Shown piece after piece: positions 34,401-47,205 of a DNA stretch of 64,000 bases (positions are counted from its first letter, which is position 1; each line of letters starts with the position of its first letter). Source of the stretch: Zhengitettix transpicula. Its lineage: Eukaryota; Arthropoda; Insecta; Orthoptera; Tetrigidae. The stretch lies in the NCBI GenBank assembly GCA_037074705.1, contig CM073592.1, positions 21,610,629-21,674,628 on the forward strand, given 5' to 3'. The notes beneath the pieces are model-generated. The model saw nothing but the letters and a program-made list of their open reading frames with translations. It ran no database searches and was not told the origin of the DNA. Both the position numbers and the translations under genes were made by a program.

Positions 34401-37400
34401 AGTTTCGTCAATAGTCAGAATATATAGATTGAACAAAATCAAATATCTTATGCTCCTAGTCCCTCAATCCCCTCACCCTAAATTTTTTATCGTACTCCCT
34501 CATTAGAAATTTCCAAATTTTTAAAGAATATCACATATTCATCACTTGGACATCTACTAACACTCTTTCCTTCTTGATTAAAAACCACAAAGAACCCACT
34601 TGACACCTACAGCAAACATTGTGTAGTATACAAAAATCTCTTGCTCTAATTGTAAATCCTGCTGCATAGGGTAAACGAAACGTTCACTTAAAACCCGTGT
34701 CATGGAACGTATGTCTAATAATTCGAAACATTGGCAAAATGCGACTATTTTAGATGTTGGCACTAGGTAACATTGCAAACATGTCAGAAATGCTTCACAT
34801 TAAATCCAGCATCAATGCAATTACTGTAGGAACTGATACTATAAAACTCAACAATAGCTACGGTCCCTTAATGTTATACTAACCCGCCAGCTTGCATAAT
34901 GTCGTTGCGTTTTACTTCGCTTTCGAGTTTGTCAACTGTAATTGTGCGGTTGTGTCGGCCCCGGCCCTCGTGTTTCTTCCTCTCACCGAACGAAAAAAGC
35001 AAGGATCACAGAAACGTTGTATGGTTTTTATCATCACTTAATTTAGTCTGTATGTGGCTAGTCCATCTAATTATTATATTACGTACAGACTTATTATATT
35101 CACCTCGTCAATGATAATTTAATGAACTGTCGACGTGATATTTAAAATCCAGTTTTAAGCAGAGGAATTCCGCTAAGATTTTCCTCGGGACTGCAAATAG
35201 CTTTAAATTAATTGAAGTTGTCCTGTACACATATCTCTCGAGGAAAGATCTCTCTTTCACTTTATATTTCCTCTCTTTTTCCTTTACTTTTTTAAAAAAT
35301 AATTCCACATGCGAAGCAGGCTGCTGGCTTCCTCGTAATCTGCAAACTCAACTAGTGCCGAGACAGCAGTTTCCCCCGAGGGAAAAATATTGTAGAGTTA
35401 GCGGCTTCGACGACGAGCAGTGAGGTCTGTTTGAGGCATTTCTTTATATTTGATATTTTCCCTCTTCTTCTCTCTTTTCCTCGGAACGTAATGAAATAGG
35501 TTACCTCGGCAGAGTATCCCGCCCACTCTAACTCTCCTTGGGAAATAAACATCCGTCGGATGATGAGATTATTCGAATGGGATCAAGTAAGGCGTGCAAG
35601 GGTAGGAAATAAAGTTTGTTCTCCTCGCTATACATGTTTATTCAAAGAAGACGACGGTCTGTCTTTCCTTGGTCCTTCAAAATCCCACCGCCGTCTTGAA
35701 GGGGAAGAAGGTCTCGATTGAATAAAAATCTTCTGTTAGGAAAATACTTATCGGAGCTGCCCAAACAATATCACAGACGCAAGGCGGATGTTCAAATTAT
35801 TTTAAGTACCTTTCTCAAATAAATATTTCAATAATATTTCACATACGAGTCCATTATTTATACAAATTGTTAATAAACATATTTTCATATTGAAACAACA
35901 ACAGAAATCTGTTTAGAATATGATCAAGTCTTGAGCTTTCACCCTGAAAATACCTGAAGTAATGCTTACAGAATAGTTTAATCATAATTACATCCTTGAT
36001 ATTTTTACCAATATAACTTGTTAGAAATTACGATTACCCTTTCATTCATATTTTTTCAACGCACCTTCCGTCCCATCTCCTAATACCACAAATGTTTTTA
36101 ATCGATTTTAAAAAAAAATTAATGATAGTTAATTTTATTAATTAACCCCATAATTTTTTATCATTAATCAAATTTATATGAAAAATTACTTCTTTTTTAA
36201 AAAAAATATTTAATTTTATATTTTGAAGACTATTCGAAAATTTTCCATATTTATCACTGCAAAGAAAATTTTTTCAGAGCCAATTGAATTTTAACAAAGT
36301 TCTCGTAAAATGTTGATACAACAGTTTATTTGAAAAAATGATATAAAAATAATTTTTTCAGCAAAATCATTATTAAATGTTTTTGAAATTCTTTTCTTTA
36401 TAATTATGAATATGGCAAATAGCCGAAAACTCCTTAAAAATCTAAATTTAAAGATTTTAAAAATGAAGAATTAAGTTTTCTTTTCATTTTTATGACTGCA
36501 TATAAACATAAGGGTTTAATTGCTATAATTAACAATTTATCAATTATAAGTCCTTTAATATAAATTTTATATTCTTGAAGAAAAATGTGTGAATATTTTT
36601 TTTATAATGTGTGTTTACAATTTAAACAAATATTTAAAGAATTATCATTAATTTTCTCATCTTACAAATCTTAACATATATTCGTATCCTCTAGTCTTTT
36701 GCAATGTTGTCTTTACATTTTTTTCAAGGGTCTATGTTTTCATTATAAAGAAAATATGTCTGAATTTGTTTTTGGAATTTCGTTTCTTTCTCATTTTTAC
36801 GTTAAGTGGAACACAAAAGCGACAAATGATAAGTTATTGGAAAGTTTAAATCGTGCTTTGTATTTTTAAAAATATATGATGCATAATATATAAGTGACGA
36901 AATATTGTGACGATGAAACAGAAAAATTTGGACGATCTTTTCGAAGTAGAAAAGTGAAGCCCAGACTTCTAAGAGGTCAAATAAAGGTACGGGACTATTT
37001 GTTTGAAAATAAATTTTATTTATACGAATATAATTGACGCCGTTACCCTCGACAGATTGTAAAATCTCTCTCCGTTAAACCCTTTATCCTTCGAAAATTC
37101 CTTTGATTTTGAATAATTTTTTCTACAAACAACATTACGTTCTTTGTGGCAGCATTATAAAGTTGAAAAGGTGGATTTATGAAATGCATGCCGTAATATT
37201 TTGGGGTCATATGTCCCTGTGCCCACCTTACAGGTGTACTGTAATTTCTGCCTCACCGCGACTATTCCTGATCTCACCCATAAATTTCGAACACAGTTAA
37301 TTTACACTCTGTAGTATTTATTTCTAAGGATTTATTAACGTCTTGTCTGAGTTGCACGTTACATCTATATTTTTTTTTTGTAGCATAAAGAACGAATACT

Positions 37401-38378
37401 TTTGTTCCGTTAATCGGTTGGAGCTATTCAGTAACCTTGTTTGATAGACTTCACGCTCCCATATTAAATTTTTTTTTTCATAATGAAACGTGGGGAGCTC
37501 GAAGCTTAGCGATGGTTGTAAATCGAGGGGGATTTTCCATAACACAACAGCAGCAGCATCAGTAAGTAGCGCGGCTGTCTCCGCGATCCACATTATTATC
37601 TCTGGTTCGGGGATTCCCTCCACCCCACTTTCCCTTGTGAAGACTGCCGTTGTGTCAACAGAGCGACGGCTTCGTCCTCGTCCTCCAACCCCTGATTGTG
37701 GTAGCAACGGACCGTGTCCCTCCGGAGTGTTAACAGTCTTTAAAATGACCGCTTGTTTGCTCGGCGGTGTGCGGAAACTCGTCCCTGGGTCTTCTAATCC
37801 GTTGCGCAAACTCTGCCTGTCTGTGTCTGCCTCACTCTCAGCAAATAACTTTCCCTCCATCTTTCTCTATTTCCCTCAATTATAGGTCACCTCCCCCTGT
37901 GGCGAGGACATTTTTTTTATCTCCTACCCTCCCCGTCGCGTCGCTGTTGACGGTTGATGATGGCGCGACAGAGAGATGACCGGTTCAGACGAACACAAAG
38001 GTGATCACCGTTTGGCTGGAATACTATCCCTTATTATTTGAACAGGGGCAGGAGGGAAGACTGTCGTACATTGTCTAGTTTCTATAGATAACCACATGCA
38101 AAAACCTGTCATTCAGTCACAATTAACGAGTCACTGCCGTCGTCTATAAAAAAAACTGATATCGCTGTTTTGTTTTTAATTTTGATTATCGATAAAATTT
38201 GTCATCCAACATATTTAAAATTGTTTTAGTTTTCGAGAATTTGAAACATTTACAGCATTAATTAAATTTTGTGGTAATGCAAAAGTTAAAAACAATAATA
38301 ATATAATAAATAAACAGAAAAACGGACAGCTTTTCAAAATAAATATTCAGCTGAAAGAAAAATTAACTACTATGTATT
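34401..38378. other. Non-coding stretch with two GC-richer patches
   Basis: 34401-34890, 35770-37100 and 38000-38370 are AT-rich and featureless. A patch at 34890-35740 has only short frames. A second patch at 37480-37990 carries overlapping frames on both strands. No domain, tRNA or repeat shared with the rest of the window was seen. Confidence 0.4.
37324..37860 (-). other. Longest open frame in the window, 178 codons, not recognised
   Basis: It starts with an ATG in a fair context (AAAGATGG on minus) and runs 178 codons. There is no recognisable domain, signal peptide or membrane segment; it has a basic, Arg/Gly-rich middle (GGRGRSRRS). A 131-codon frame on plus (37490-37885) overlaps it, which argues that high GC content rather than selection keeps both open. 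The last ~60 codons are AT-rich and look like non-coding sequence. It could be a chance frame or part of an exon; I lean to chance. Confidence 0.15.
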
Positions 38379-38414
38379 ATGACGTTTCGTCCACAATTTT
38401 TGGGACTTCATCAG
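38379..38414 (-). ncRNA. Hammerhead-like core with intact boxes
   Basis: Minus strand: CTGATGA (38414-38408), A, GTCCC, AAAAATT, GTGGAC, GAAAC, GTCAT. Stem II pairs GTCC with GGAC. Both catalytic boxes are intact. The GTTGT segment seen at 28617 is GTCAT here, which breaks the predicted C-G pair of stem III. It is flanked by AT-rich DNA. Confidence 0.55.
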
Positions 38415-41400
38415 GTAAGAGACTGTTTTGAATGTATATGTTGAAATTAGTTCTCCAAATAAGACGGTAGTAACTGACATGTGTCGCAGTCCATGACATT
38501 AAATTTATTTTTGTATGTATATATATATATATATATATAATTTGTTTAAAATTAAATTATAAAACGTCTGTTTTAGATAAATATTAGGCCAAATAAAAGA
38601 TTAGAATATTCGTTTAACATTATAGTTTGTTTCGAAACCGTGACAAGTTTTATTTGACTATAATTAATATATATTTCTCTTCACTTCCTCCTTTCCTTCA
38701 TTTTTTCGCTTCCTTTCCATTATATTTTCTTCCTTTATTTTCCGTCGGTTTTATTTATCTTTACTTTCATTTTAGCTCCTCAGTGAAACATATTTCAAAG
38801 TCTGGAGGGACTTCAAAAAATTCCAATAAAATTCAGACGCCCTATGTTTGGTTTCTTTCATCGAGACTATAGGACTAATGTAATGTAGTTTTCACCATGG
38901 AGTAACTAATGACCCTGAAGAAAAAGAGAATTCGACACAGGATGAGGGTTGCTTACTGATTTGTCGGGGCACGAGACTCCCAATCAACTTTTCCCTACCA
39001 GAGACTCAACATCTAACAAGAAACCAGAGATGGAAAACGAGTTGGGTTCATCTCACCAGCAGTTATGTCCGTCATAACTCCTCTGAGAAATACAAGACTT
39101 TATCTTTCGCACGCGCCCCAATTTCGTTAGCAGCTGGAAAATTGGAAAGAAAAGAGGACCAGCTCAGATTCTACTCAATCACGGAACAGTTATTGCTTCT
39201 GGGAAAAAATTATTTTCTTCTCTAATTCTCAACATCCTCTACGTATACCTCACAAAAATACGTAGAACTTGGCAGTTACTGTGGAATAAATCAATTATTG
39301 TAATTTGAAAGTTTTTATTTGCTTATCTGAGTAGTCGTCCTTTGATGATCTGAAACACCGTGGCTTTCCTTCTCGCGTGGCGGTAATAGAAGCACTGGAA
39401 ATATTTAATCAAATTATATTTCACTGATTTTTTGGCCCTAAACACTTTACTTTCTCACTATTATCATTTGTTTGTGTCGATTATACTCTAATTTAAGCGT
39501 GAATCAATTAACACGCTCGAAAAATAGAACACGTGGCTTTAATTCCTACCATATTTAATATGCTCGACGAATTTAGCACACTCGTAGTTGAGTTTTATTG
39601 CTTTAACATTACTTTTAAAAACTCTATTTATATAAAATGAATTTTTAGGTACGATTTCATCACGCCGCAGCCATGACTACTCGCCAACAAAGCTGTCTGG
39701 CCGGATCAACAATTAAACAAACTCTGCAATATTCTTTATACAAATAATTCGGGGCTAATTTCGCGTGTTACAGTACATCGGCCACCATTCAAAAATATTC
39801 TTCTCAATTCAATATTTTTATAACCTCTTATAAGTGAAAGAAGTTACTTAATATTTTTATTTCTCTGAAAATAATGCCGATGAAGAAATTTAAATCACCC
39901 TACTGCTTTAAATAAATATATTATTCGAAGTTCTTAAATCCGTATCATTTCTTCTTTATTCGGACCGATAAAAGCGTACACAATACCTGGTCATTTGAAA
40001 GAAAATTAACTTATTTTTATAAAAGATTATTTGTCTCAAAAGTCGTTTTATTTAATAATAGTCACTGTGATAGTAGAATTTAAATGTTAGAGAATTAATA
40101 AAAAAAATATTGTGGTACCGACCAGCTATTCTATTTAAATGTAAAGTAAAAAAATTCGTACCGAGCTTTCGTGCTCAATTTACTACCGTGAGACTCGATT
40201 TAACCGGGACAGGCTTTTCTGCCTTCTACCAATTAAGTATTTACTTTGGCCTGGGCTTAGTGTAGAGCCTCGAGTGCAGCAAAGTGTAAAGAGGTCTGGA
40301 CTTCTTGTCAGACTGGAATACAACTTTAAAAGTCTGGAAACTTGTTGGAGGAAAAACGTGCGGGTCCCCTGGTGCTACTCCTCCTCTAGACACAAGGAAA
40401 GAGAAAACTTTCTTCCCCGCAAAAGATCCCAGAAAAGGATATTGTTTTAAGGTCTATTCCGGGTGTTCAGGGCGACGAGATTTTTCTTTAGTTTATATAA
40501 AAAAATAATTTTAATTCCCAGTCCTCTTAATTTATGCGTCTGCATAAAGCGGCGACACTTTTTTATCATTAAGGGTTCGCTTATTTGCCATGGTCAGCTG
40601 TTTTTATTATATTATTTAGGCAACTTTCCTACTTTCTGACTCTCTACATTCACTTTTACTGACATGGAAAACTTATTCGGTAATCAGATTTTAAGTGTGT
40701 TCCAAGTATTTTCACGTGTATAATGTTTAATCTCCGAGAAAATCGGTGTTGTGTTGGTCACTTTTTCTTCGAATGTGAGCCGTACTGACTGCCAGCCAAT
40801 CAGAGCAGAGAAATAGACATTGTATTTAATGAATGTCAACAAACCCTTACTGTAGCTGCGTGGACAATAATATGTGACAACGTCGCACGAACTAGATTCG
40901 TCGACGCGAGGAAGAGCTTCAAGGTCAAATGGGCTCCCGTTTTAAAAATAACTATAAATTTCATGGTATAATCCGTTAAACATTTGATCGAGTGCTAATG
41001 TATTCTTGAGAGATCATTACTGGATGTGCAAAAACAGAGTACAGTCGCCAAGGACAATGTTGTTGACGCAACTTTAAACCATCCATTAAAAAAACGGCCG
41101 TTTTATTTTTATGTACATTTCAGTGCGCATTTGAAATCCAAATTTGATTCATTTTTATTTCTTCTTCGTTTCTCTGCGAGGTGAGAGAATTCTCCTAAAG
41201 TTTTCTGGCCTACCTTTGACCTTCTGTGAGGGGGTTGCGATAACGATTTTCTTTCAATATAAGGCTCCATTCCTCTCTATTTTCGTTAAGTAACTTTTTA
41301 CCTTCCACAAATCTTCATTCGCTCGCGGGCTGTGCTGAGTTCACTTGTTTTTCACCCGTCTAAATATTTATTGAAACATAACTTTTCTTCGGTAAGTAAA

Positions 41401-42246
41401 TTTTTAGTATCTCAATTTGGGGGTTATTTATTAACGGAGGGGAATAATAAAGCAAAGTCACATTATTAATCCTTAATATTTAAAGTGGTTCTACGGAAAT
41501 CAACCTGGAAGAATAAAATTGGTCTGTTTTTTTTCTACTAGTATTACGATAAAATAAATTTTGTTGATTTAAAAGAAAATTGCGATATAAAAAATAAAAA
41601 GTTTTTGGATTGAATAAAATATAGATTGTGATGGAACACGATGAAACTTGGAAGACTTAAAGGAAAAAAGACATTTAATGAAGGGAAAATTAACAAGAGA
41701 TTCGATTTTCTTATCGAAGAGGAAGAAGTATAGAAAGATGAGAATCACTTCAACGTTTTTTTTAAAAAAAAATTTAAGATGTTTCTGATTCTGAGAAGTA
41801 ATTGTATTTATGGTCCAAACCTTTAGTAAGAGAGATACACGTAACTGAAAGATACATAAATTGTTTCTGTATAAAGATGTTTAATCCGATTTGAAACACA
41901 TTGAAATATCTTCCGTTAATTATTTTTTTACTTTGAGAGGTTGCCGTAAATTTGGGTTTTATTCCGTTATTTTATCGTATATGTATCAATTAAACTAACT
42001 CCAATTCGGGAGATAATAAAATTACTCGTAAAAAATATATTTTATGCTTCTTACTTGTCGATTCAAATTGGGAAACGTCCACGGGATCAAACCAGAGGCT
42101 TCAAGTTCAGCAGACGCTTTCCTGGGCAATTACGGCTTTTAACTCGTGCAGATTATTGTGTAAACACCAGACGGTATTCTTCCATAAAAACCAAATGAGA
42201 AAGAGAGTTATCAAAAATAAATAGCAGATTTGGCTAAAGCTTGATT
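38415..42246. other. Non-coding stretch with TA run and small GC-richer patches
   Basis: A TA run spans about 38517-38540. Slightly GC-richer patches at 38880-39250, 39650-39790, 40200-40480 and 40740-40940 contain only short frames (for example 67 codons at 40305-40508). 41350-42050 is AT-rich. No gene or known repeat was recognised. Confidence 0.4.
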
Positions 42247-42282
42247 GAACGTTTCGCCAAAACACTTGGCGATGACGTCACG
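42247..42282 (-). ncRNA. Hammerhead-like motif with good stem II
   Basis: Minus strand: TGACGTCATC, GCCAA, GTGTT, TTGGC, GAAACGTTC. The stem GCCAA/TTGGC is perfect and the GAAAC box intact. The first box is expanded and altered relative to CTGATGA. It is likely a decayed relative. Confidence 0.4.
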
Positions 42283-45200
42283 TTGAACACTTGAAAATCT
42301 CGTCTCAACAGAATATTTATATTTGTATTCATCTCCGTAATTAAAATCAGTGCGTAATTCGTTTTAAAGGGGTCTTAGAATCGTGGATATTAATCATAAA
42401 TGAACAAATTTTATTTAATTTGGCTACTTGTTCAAAATTTAGTAACCCAAAATAACTTTATGAGATATTTTAAATGGTTTTCAAATGACTTGTAAATCTA
42501 AAAAAACAACTAGGAACTGCCCGTAATGAAATTGGCAATGTTGTCAAATGTTATTCCAATATTTTAAATCAATTGTAATTTTGAATTAAAATCATAGAGA
42601 ATATCCAAATTAATTATTCACATGGTTACCATAAAAAAAATCAAAACATTTTTGTGTACTAATATAGAAACGTATAATTTCTGTTTATATTTGACCATTA
42701 CATAAATTAAATATGGTCAATAATTTATCTAAAACTGTGTCAATTATTATAATAAATTTTATAATTATTTACATATATAAATATAGATATAATTTCTAGT
42801 TTTATAGAATGATAATGGAATATACATTTCCTGTTACAATTAATATAAAAAATAATTAGAAGACCCCCATTTTGTGTCTATAATTTGGTTTTAAAATTTA
42901 AATTGTTTATTATTGATTATTTTACTGAAAAAAAAAGTTGTTTGAATAAAATATTTTGTTAATAGAAACATTAAGAAATCGATTAATGTAAATGCTATAA
43001 AAGCTGCAATAAAGTTTAAGACGTTTATTTAGCATTTCAATGATTAACGAGACAATCATAATCCTAGCAAAGTTTCTTAGAGATAAATAAATTCTGAAGA
43101 ACCGCCTCAGTTATTGTAGTTTCAGTGTAATGTCGCAAAAGTTTAAACGTGGCAAAAGGTCTTCCTTACTTAGTAAATCTCCAAATAACCACGTTCGCCG
43201 ACTTAATTGTCATAGCTCTTAGTCCCCACCCCCACCCTCCTGTTCTTCCTCCCTTCCCTCTACACTGCGGATAGGGTTTGCAGCAGGAAGGGAGAAACGC
43301 TCTAACCCTTTTTTATTGTGAAAGATGTGCCTCCACCACCTTGACGAGGCGTACATACCGCCAAGGGCCAATTACAGCTTTATAGGGCGAGCAAGGGCAC
43401 AAATTACTTGGCTAGTCCTGGGCCTCGTAAATCGTGCTCTTAATTGTCCCGATAGGGCGAAGAACCCAGCACACCCGAAGACGTGATTCATCCGACCTCG
43501 ACGACCTGGGAGAGAAAATTGCAATCTCCAGACTCCTCCGCCACACCCCACCCACACCCGAGCCTCAAAATTTATGGCGAATAAATGGACGACACTAAAA
43601 AAAACGTAACAGCATCTCAAAGAGTTGCAGTTGCCGTAAAAAAAAAGGATGGAATATTGGAGACCTGGGAGATAAGTTGCAAAAAAAATAAAATATGAGG
43701 GGTTGATTTCTCTTTCTCTCCTTCTCTTCTAACTGATACCTTGCTCAAGGACTACTAGAAAAAAAGTAGCCACAAGAGGCCAAGTTTTCGAATCATGTAC
43801 AACATTATCTGCTTTCCTGCTATACTGATGTACTTTATTAAAGTCTCCCAGGATTATTCCCTCCTTTATGATTCCTTAAGATTTACATAACCACATTTGA
43901 GTTCGTAGTTTTACAAAAGTTACGTTGCTGTTACCAAACCAGAAATTTCGATTTAAAATGTTCTCCAAATTCTCCTTAACTCTTAGACTCATTTGAATTC
44001 TGATTACTTGAATTTTTAGTGGAACGTTTCGAACCAATAGTAGTTTTATTCGAGTCTCTGAACATCTGCTCAATTTCTCCCGGTATCCTCAATCGATTTT
44101 TTTCAAAATGAGGTGCTTTTTCAGCCAGTCAATTCTCAGAGTGGTATCGACAATCTGATCCTTATCTCAGTACTGTCAATCAAATTATCTCGTTTAAGGA
44201 ATAGCAGCAATTTCCCTAAGTGTTACTTCATCCTTATTGCAAGTAGACCGTACTAATCGCGTAACAAACGTACACAATTATTTGGCCGGAGAAATTGAAA
44301 GTATACAAAATTATTTTTGTATGCAAAAGGAGTTATGTTGAGTTTATCCTCAGAGGAACGAGAATGTACGACAAATGCGGACAAAGAGATCTTCGTCACG
44401 CACGACTATGGGTCTCCGAGGTGCCATTTTGGACTGTACGGCTCCCTGTAGTCTCCGATGGACGTCGTGAGTCTTGTCTCCTTCATAATTAACCAACATT
44501 TCCCAGGATTTGTGTGAAAGTCTGTGCTCATAAGGTGAAATGTAGCGAGTGGCGCGCCCAGAGGTGGGGGAACAAGAAATAAAAACACGTGTCGATTACG
44601 TTTATGTAACTTTCATTATTCATTGTACTGCATATGTTATTGTTCTATTGCAAGAGTCAGCACAATGGCCGCTGTTTGTGTTACACAACTCTAAAAGTGC
44701 TACTGTGATTCGTCAAACCCCTAAAAACATTGGTGGAATTTGGTGACAGGAAGCGACGGGCGATTTAGACCAGATGGGTCTTAAATTCCTATGCATTCGA
44801 TATTAAATAGTTTAAAAATATTGACAAGGTAATATGATATAAATAATAAACGCTTTAGCGGCTGATGGCCTTAGTTTAACTCGACAGTTAATAATAATGA
44901 GTGACTCCGTCGTCACAGACATTTTTTAAATGATGACGTCATAATGAGTGCCACAGGCTTTTACAGTGAATCGACAGGCCAAATTCTTTCTCCAGTCATG
45001 TCAGCGCTTCGAAACCCTCTGAAATTTGTGCTGTCGTCAATTCTTCCTGTTAGTGAAAAAAGAACCTGGAAGGGAAACGTCTCGGACGTATCATTCTTCT
45101 TTAGCGAAATATCTTCCGAACCGTTTTCTCGGAAATGGACGTCATCTGCTCCCCGCCAGTCAAGCTTTCCTTCCCATTCAGCACGTGACCCGTACCACGA

Positions 45201-45678
45201 CAGATTGCAATCTCATCTTTAGCTCCTGCTACACTTCCAAACCGGCGATGTTGCTAAATATCTCTTTAATGAGTCCTTTAGATCACAACACTCAAGTTTT
45301 AATCTATAAAGATTATAAATAGCATATGAATGAAGAAGCAGTGGTGCCACACGTCATAATATGAAAATGTTTATGTCTGAAAGTTATCCAGATTATCTAT
45401 AAAGTAATTAGTAATGGTACAGAAAGGGTTAATTACACGTGGCGTACAGCACTCGGCCTAGGAATTCTTAGGGTCCGTCTACTTTAAAGAAAGTTGTTTT
45501 CGTGGGGGGGGGGGGGATACGTGGTGATACATCACCTGATGACATTTTCTCCGAAAAGGAAACATTATACAACTACGTCTCTCTGGCAGATTGCATGGTT
45601 GCTAGGTGGGCAGACTGTGTAAACTGTCAGCGGGAAGTGTTTGTCGTGTAGTCGAGACAGACACATCCGCCATTAGAG
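42283..45678. other. Non-coding stretch
   Basis: 42283-43190 is AT-rich. 43190-43620 is GC-richer with an 82-codon minus frame (43372-43620) that is not recognised. 43620-44940 is mixed. 44940-45330 has two overlapping plus frames (44944-45222 and 45026-45322) without domains. A run of 13 G occupies 45504-45516. No RNA gene or shared repeat was seen. Confidence 0.4.
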
Positions 45679-46173
45679 ATGGAGACAGAAACAAACACGT
45701 ATCATCATCCTGGGTGGAAAATAAATTATTCATGCCAACAGATACTTTATCCGTGTAATACCCAGGTGAAGTATCCTCTGGTTTGCAAACTAATATTGCG
45801 AATCGGGGCGCCAACACATTGTGAATGTATTACGGCTCTCGACTACTTATCCTTGCAGGTGATAGGATTATTATTCTCAGACGGAGTAAACGATATTTTT
45901 CATGTAGAATTTATATCAGCTTATTTCAAATTTAAAGTCAAAACGCATCAAGAGGTTTGGATTTACCCGAAATCATCTTCTCAAATCGATAAAAACGCCC
46001 GTCCTCGACTCTCAGCGGTCACTACGTATAAATTTTCATTTCTCTCTAATTCTCTACCTGCTTCTTTTCCAAATGAGTTACCGAGACACCCAGAAAATGT
46101 TATCTGGGACTCTCAAGAGTTTCATTTTAGTGAATTTGTAAAAGTAGTTTTTAAGGATTGCCCCCGTGTGTAG
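45679..46173 (+). other. Open frame of 164 codons, not recognised
   Basis: It has an ATG start (preceded by AGAG) and a TAG stop in DNA that is only moderately GC-rich, so its length is somewhat less expected by chance than for frames in GC-rich patches. The predicted protein has no signal peptide, membrane helix or motif I can name; it has several Cys in the first third and a Ser/Pro-rich middle. A minus-strand frame of 71 codons overlaps the start. Without similarity or transcript evidence I regard it as a low-probability exon or pseudogene remnant. Confidence 0.15.
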
Positions 46174-46640
46174 CATACAGTGAACTATCGATATTCCAGG
46201 TCCGAACTACTTAAATCAATTTATTTCCATGATAACAATTTATAACAATAATTTTGTTTTATTAAATCACTTGCAGATAATTACTCCAACTATATAAGGC
46301 ACTTTACCTCTCCTCTCGACTACTGTCTGTCTGTATGTGTCAGCTACGAGACGTGCTTTTAACTATAACATTTATAATATTGCTCTGAGTTGGTGTCTAT
46401 TGACTTTCTTATCCTTCACATTTCACAAGACAGATACGACGTATACAAATGCGAAAAAAATATTCCGGTTATTCTCCCATAGCTTAATACATAAATAAAT
46501 GGATAAGAATTTTCTCACTTGGTTTCCATAAAATATTATTAAATCAATAAATACTTAATATTTAAGAGCGTCCATTAGTATATCAATTCGAAGTAGTGTG
46601 TAAACGAAAAATAAAATAAATTAAAAAATGTACTGTGGCT

Positions 46641-46882
46641 AGAATTCTAAATAATTTATTTTACATGGAATCTTTCGGCGTACAGATGGTAATTGTCATC
46701 CGTAACCTGAATTTTTATAAAAGATTCTCAATAAGATATATTAAAATGTGCTGTTAAGTACTAAATGCTTTTGTTCAATTTATAAAAATTAGCGTCATGT
46801 TGGTAACAACGTCGTTCAGTTTACCAAGGTACTGACGAATATGGCCGAAAGCTCTTATGCAAAATAAATTGTTTAGAATACC
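46641..46882. repeat. Inverted repeat pair around 165 bp
   Basis: Left arm AGAATTCTAAATAATTTATT, TTACATGGAATCTTTCGGCG (46641-46680) matches the reverse complement of CCGAAAGCTCTTATGC then AAAATAAATTGTTTAGAATA (46845-46880). Next to the right arm, CTGACGA (46832-46838) followed by ATATGGCC and GAAAGC resembles a degraded hammerhead pair of boxes without a convincing stem. It may be a MITE or another palindromic derivative. Confidence 0.5.
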
Positions 46883-47049
46883 AGTCACTGTTATACTATA
46901 ACATTTACCTACCAACGGTTATATGAAACTAATTGGATACTAAATACCATAATTTTCTCGACTTGTGATTTTAAATAAATCACGACAATCTGATAGTGAT
47001 TACGACTCTGCGTGTGTCTGCTTGAAATATGTGTTTTTATAGTAAACGA

Positions 47050-47205
47050 CCTGTAGTCAGATAATTATTGTTTATTAATAAAAAAAAATTAATATCCCAA
47101 CGTTTCGTCCAATTTTGCAGGACCTAAAAAACGGACGAAACATTGGTATATATTTTGGTGTTGTTAATAAACACGATTTACTGACTCACAGCCGTGTATT
47201 TATTT
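47050..47205. repeat. Palindrome with two opposed hammerhead 3' halves
   Basis: Left arm CTGTAGTCAGATAATTATTG, TTTATTAATA ... CCCAACGTTTCGTCC (about 47051-47110) pairs with the right arm GGACGAAACATTGG ... TTAATAAACACG, TTTACTGACTCACAG (about 47133-47190). The arms meet at GTTTCGTCC / GGACGAAAC with a 22-base spacer that contains CAGGACC. The GAAAC boxes (minus 47106-47102, plus 47137-47141) are intact, but no CTGATGA box survives on either strand. Confidence 0.65.

Noticed and set aside
34665..34695. Another hammerhead at ACGAAACGTTCAC
   Set aside because: No CTGATGA-like box or pairing stem lies upstream.
44022..44040. Another hammerhead at GAACGTTTCGAACC
   Set aside because: Only the GAAACGTT word on minus; no first box and no stem II.
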